NCBI RefSeq assembly: GCF_900142965.1
Contig: NZ_FRCQ01000018.1
Location: 1-64,000 of the forward strand
DNA length: 64,000 nt
DNA from: Rhizobacter sp. OV335
Lineage (GTDB): Bacteria; Pseudomonadota; Gammaproteobacteria; Burkholderiales; Burkholderiaceae_C
Reading direction: 5' to 3'
Below the pieces are notes generated by a model that saw nothing but the letters and a program-made list of their open reading frames with translations, was not told where the DNA came from and did no database searches. Positions 62,017 through 64,000 of the stretch are shown one piece after another (position 1 is the stretch's first letter; every line of letters starts with the position of its first letter). A program made the translations under genes and the position numbers.

Positions 62017-62125
62017 TCCCCGGCAAAAATGAGCGCCGATGATAGCGGCCGGCCGCACCCGGCCCGGGCTGCGAACAGGGGGTTCCCCGCCCCGGCTTGA
62101 CCCTCCGCATCCCCATCGCCTACAT

Positions 62126-62145
62126 TACTGACCAGTCAGTCAGTA
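62126..62145. promoter_or_regulatory. TetR/AcrR-type operator
   Basis: TACTGAC-N6-GTCAGTA is a perfect dyad with the internal repeat CAGTCAGTCA typical of TetR operators controlling RND pumps. It ends seven bases before the ATG of the TetR gene, so autorepression of the efflux operon is likely. Confidence 0.75.
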
Positions 62146-62152
62146 CCAGTCC

Positions 62153-62809
62153 ATGAGTACCCCTCCCCCGATCCCCGCCCGCCAACGCCGCAAAGAGGCC
62201 CGTCCGCAGGAACTGCTGGACGCGGCTTTGGCGTTGTTTTCTGAAAAGGGTTTCTCTGCGACCCGGTCGGAAGAGGTCGCGGCCGCGGCCGGGGTGTCCA
62301 AGGGCACGCTCTATCTCTATTACCCGAGCAAGGAAGAGCTGTTGAAGGCGGTGATCCGCGAGCGGGTGTCGACCGAGATCCAGAGCGGCGTCGACGAGGT
62401 GCTCGCCTTCACCGGCAGCAACGCCCAGGTGCTGCGCGAGGTGCTGCCGCGCTGGTGGCTGCGCATCTTCGAGAGCCCGGCGTCGGCCGTCTTCAAGCTG
62501 ATCGTCACCGAGGTGCGCAACTTCCCCGACATCGCCGAGTACTACGGTGAGCAGGTGGTCGAGCCCGGCTCGCAACTGGTCGGTGGCATCGTGCAGCGCG
62601 GCATCGACGCCGGCGAGTTCCGCCCCGTCGACGTCGAATCCACCGTGCACTCGCTGATCCTGCCGATGATCATGCTGTGCATGCACAAGCACTCGCTGGG
62701 CGCCTGCTCGCCGGTGCCGTCGCTGATGTCCCCCCACGATTTCGTCTACCGACACATGGACACCGTCACCCGCGGCATCGAGCGCCACCCGAAGCCCGAC
62801 CTCTCATGA
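62153..62809 (+). CDS. TetR/AcrR-family repressor of an RND efflux operon
   Basis: This 218-residue regulator has an N-terminal helix-turn-helix (about 20-62, 'RSEEVAAAAGVSKGTLYLYY') and a TetR ligand-binding domain. Its stop overlaps the RND adaptor start as ATGA, so the repressor is the first gene of the pump operon. The palindrome just upstream is its likely operator. Confidence 0.92.
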   Translation: MSTPPPIPARQRRKEARPQELLDAALALFSEKGFSATRSEEVAAAAGVSKGTLYLYYPSKEELLKAVIRERVSTEIQSGVDEVLAFTGSNAQVLREVLPRWWLRIFESPASAVFKLIVTEVRNFPDIAEYYGEQVVEPGSQLVGGIVQRGIDAGEFRPVDVESTVHSLILPMIMLCMHKHSLGACSPVPSLMSPHDFVYRHMDTVTRGIERHPKPDLS

Positions 62810-63939
62810 AACGCTGGGTGAAGTGGGCCGTTCCCGTCGTCGTCGTCGCGCTGATCGGCGGCTTCGTCGCGCGCGCGCTGAGCGCCCGCAAGCAGGAGCA
62901 GGCCGCGCTCGGCGCCCCCAAGGCGCCGTCGGCGCTGGAGCTCTCGCCGGGCGACCTGCTGGTGCTGCACGCGCAGCCGTTTGCCCGCACGCTGGCGGTG
63001 TCGGGCGGGCTGAAGGCGGTCAACAGTGCGGTGGTGCGCGCCAAGGTCGCGGCCGAGGTCAAGTCGCTGACGGTGCGCGAAGGCGACACCGTGAAGGCCG
63101 GCCAGGTGATCGGCCAGCTCGAGACCACCGAGGTCGAACTGCGCCTGCGCCAGGCCGAGCAGAACGCCGCGTCGGCACGCGGCCAGCTCGACATCGCCAA
63201 GCGCGCGTTGGAGAACAACAAGGCGCTTGTCGCGCAGGGCTTCATCTCGGCGACCGGCCTGGAGACCTCGGTGTCGAACGAGGCCTCGGCCCAGGCCACC
63301 TATGGCGCAGCCGTCGCCGCGGTCGACCTGGCCCGCAAGTCGCGCACCGATGCGCAGCTGGTCGCGCCGATCAACGGCATCGTCTCGGTGCGCGCGGTGC
63401 AGCCGAGCGAGCGCGTCGCCATCGACACCAGGCTGGTCGAGGTGGTCGACCTGTCGCGCATCGAGCTCGAAGCTGCGGTCGCCCCCGAGGATGTCGGCGC
63501 GGTGCAGGTCGGCCAGACCGCCATGCTGCAGGTCGACGGCCTCGCGGCGCCCGCGCAGGCCAAGGTCGTGCGCATCAACCCGAGCACGCAGTCGGGCACG
63601 CGGGCGGTGATGGTCTACCTCGAGTTGCTGCCGCAGCCCGGCCTGCGCCAGGGGCTGTTCGCGCGCGGCGCGATCGAGATCGAGCGCAAGACCGCGCTGG
63701 TCGTGCCGGCCAACGCGGTACGCGTCGACCAGGCCCGGCCCTATGTGCTGGCGGTGGTCGACGGCAAGGTGGCGCAGCGGCCGGTGACGCTGGGCGCGCG
63801 TGGCACCGGCACCGAGCGCGACAGCCTGGTCGAGCTGCTGCAAGGCGCCGCCGACGGCATGACGCTGCTGCGCGGTACCGTCGGTCAGGTGCGCGAAGGC
63901 ACGGCCGTGCGCGTCACCGGCGCGGCCTCGGCCCCCTGA
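62806..63939 (+). CDS. RND efflux periplasmic adaptor (membrane fusion protein)
   Basis: This 377-residue adaptor has an N-terminal membrane helix or uncleaved signal (about 6-26). The first lipoyl half is 'VREGDTVKAGQVIGQLE', a helical hairpin spans about 105-170, and the second lipoyl half is 'APINGIVSVRAVQPSERVAI'. Beta-barrel and membrane-proximal domains follow. Together with the permease starting at 63961 and an outer-membrane channel it would form a tripartite pump. The drug or metal exported cannot be told. Confidence 0.92.
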   Translation: MKRWVKWAVPVVVVALIGGFVARALSARKQEQAALGAPKAPSALELSPGDLLVLHAQPFARTLAVSGGLKAVNSAVVRAKVAAEVKSLTVREGDTVKAGQVIGQLETTEVELRLRQAEQNAASARGQLDIAKRALENNKALVAQGFISATGLETSVSNEASAQATYGAAVAAVDLARKSRTDAQLVAPINGIVSVRAVQPSERVAIDTRLVEVVDLSRIELEAAVAPEDVGAVQVGQTAMLQVDGLAAPAQAKVVRINPSTQSGTRAVMVYLELLPQPGLRQGLFARGAIEIERKTALVVPANAVRVDQARPYVLAVVDGKVAQRPVTLGARGTGTERDSLVELLQGAADGMTLLRGTVGQVREGTAVRVTGAASAP

Positions 63940-63960
63940 GCCTCCAGCGCCCGCAGCACC

Positions 63961-64000
63961 ATGTGGTTCACCCGCGTCTCGATCGGCAACCCGGTGATGG
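63961..64000 (+). CDS. RND efflux permease, N-terminal fragment cut by window end
   Basis: Only 13 codons are visible; they read MWFTRVSIGNPVM. This matches the usual start of RND (HAE1-type) permeases, in which a short amphipathic helix precedes the first membrane helix. Its place directly after the adaptor gene supports the call. The rest lies beyond the window. Confidence 0.7.
   Translation, partial: MWFTRVSIGNPVM

Overview
The window is about 70% GC, coding-dense DNA whose gene families (OFA formate/oxalate transporter with a YdeP-type oxidoreductase, DUF3034 barrel, YqiJ/flotillin/PspA locus, SenA-like enzyme, IorAB-type oxidoreductase, EutBC with an amino-acid-type permease) fit a betaproteobacterium of the order Burkholderiales, most like the Rubrivivax-Leptothrix-Roseateles group. 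This is inference from gene content, since there is no rRNA marker. I saw no rRNA, tRNA, CRISPR array, integrase or transposase.

Layout. 1-127: part of a structured dispersed repeat. 168-6648: formate/oxalate module (molybdate-type regulator, OFA transporter, YdeP-like molybdopterin oxidoreductase, small helix-turn-helix-like protein, FdhD). 6755-10686: DyP-type peroxidase, SenA/EgtB-like enzyme, and DNA polymerase IV behind a LexA-type box. 10808-12974: DUF3034 barrel, exported truncated haemoglobin and cupredoxin. 12986-16537: membrane-stress operon (RHH-like protein, PspA, YqiJ, flotillin). 16643-20439: two LysR regulators, an FMN 2-hydroxyacid oxidase and an NAD(P)-binding protein. 20516-21760: Tat lipoprotein GH5 glycosidase. 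22083-25639: persulfide/sulfur operon (methyltransferase, persulfide dioxygenase-rhodanese, two YeeE/YedE half-transporters) with a CRP/FNR-type regulator and a matching palindrome. 25665-30159: MacAB-like ABC exporter with two permeases. 30272-38640: secreted protein, berberine-bridge-type oxidase, TPR-GGDEF cyclase, lipoprotein, CPBP protease and a GH87-like beta-helix glycosidase. 38689-42166: TetR regulator and IorAB-type molybdenum hydroxylase. 42211-42792: HigA antitoxin beside a decayed HigB toxin. 42905-44260: GH19 chitinase with three chitin-binding modules. 44518-54173: mixed housekeeping and accessory genes, including a large wHTH-STAND-ATPase regulator. 54195-57747: ethanolamine catabolism. 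57748-58554: a non-coding block made of large nested inverted repeats. 58555-64000: Mpo1-like protein, MBL hydrolase, small membrane protein coupled to an ORF6N protein, UppP, and a TetR-controlled RND efflux operon that runs off the right end.

The most unusual signal is the non-coding repeat family (1-127, 57826-58056, 58179-58425). Three copies share a 38-nt apical loop that differs at only two positions. The loop is closed by an 8-bp stem whose sequence changes between copies while pairing is kept, and the same order of side hairpins and outer stems recurs. That pattern points to selection on structure. The function is unknown.
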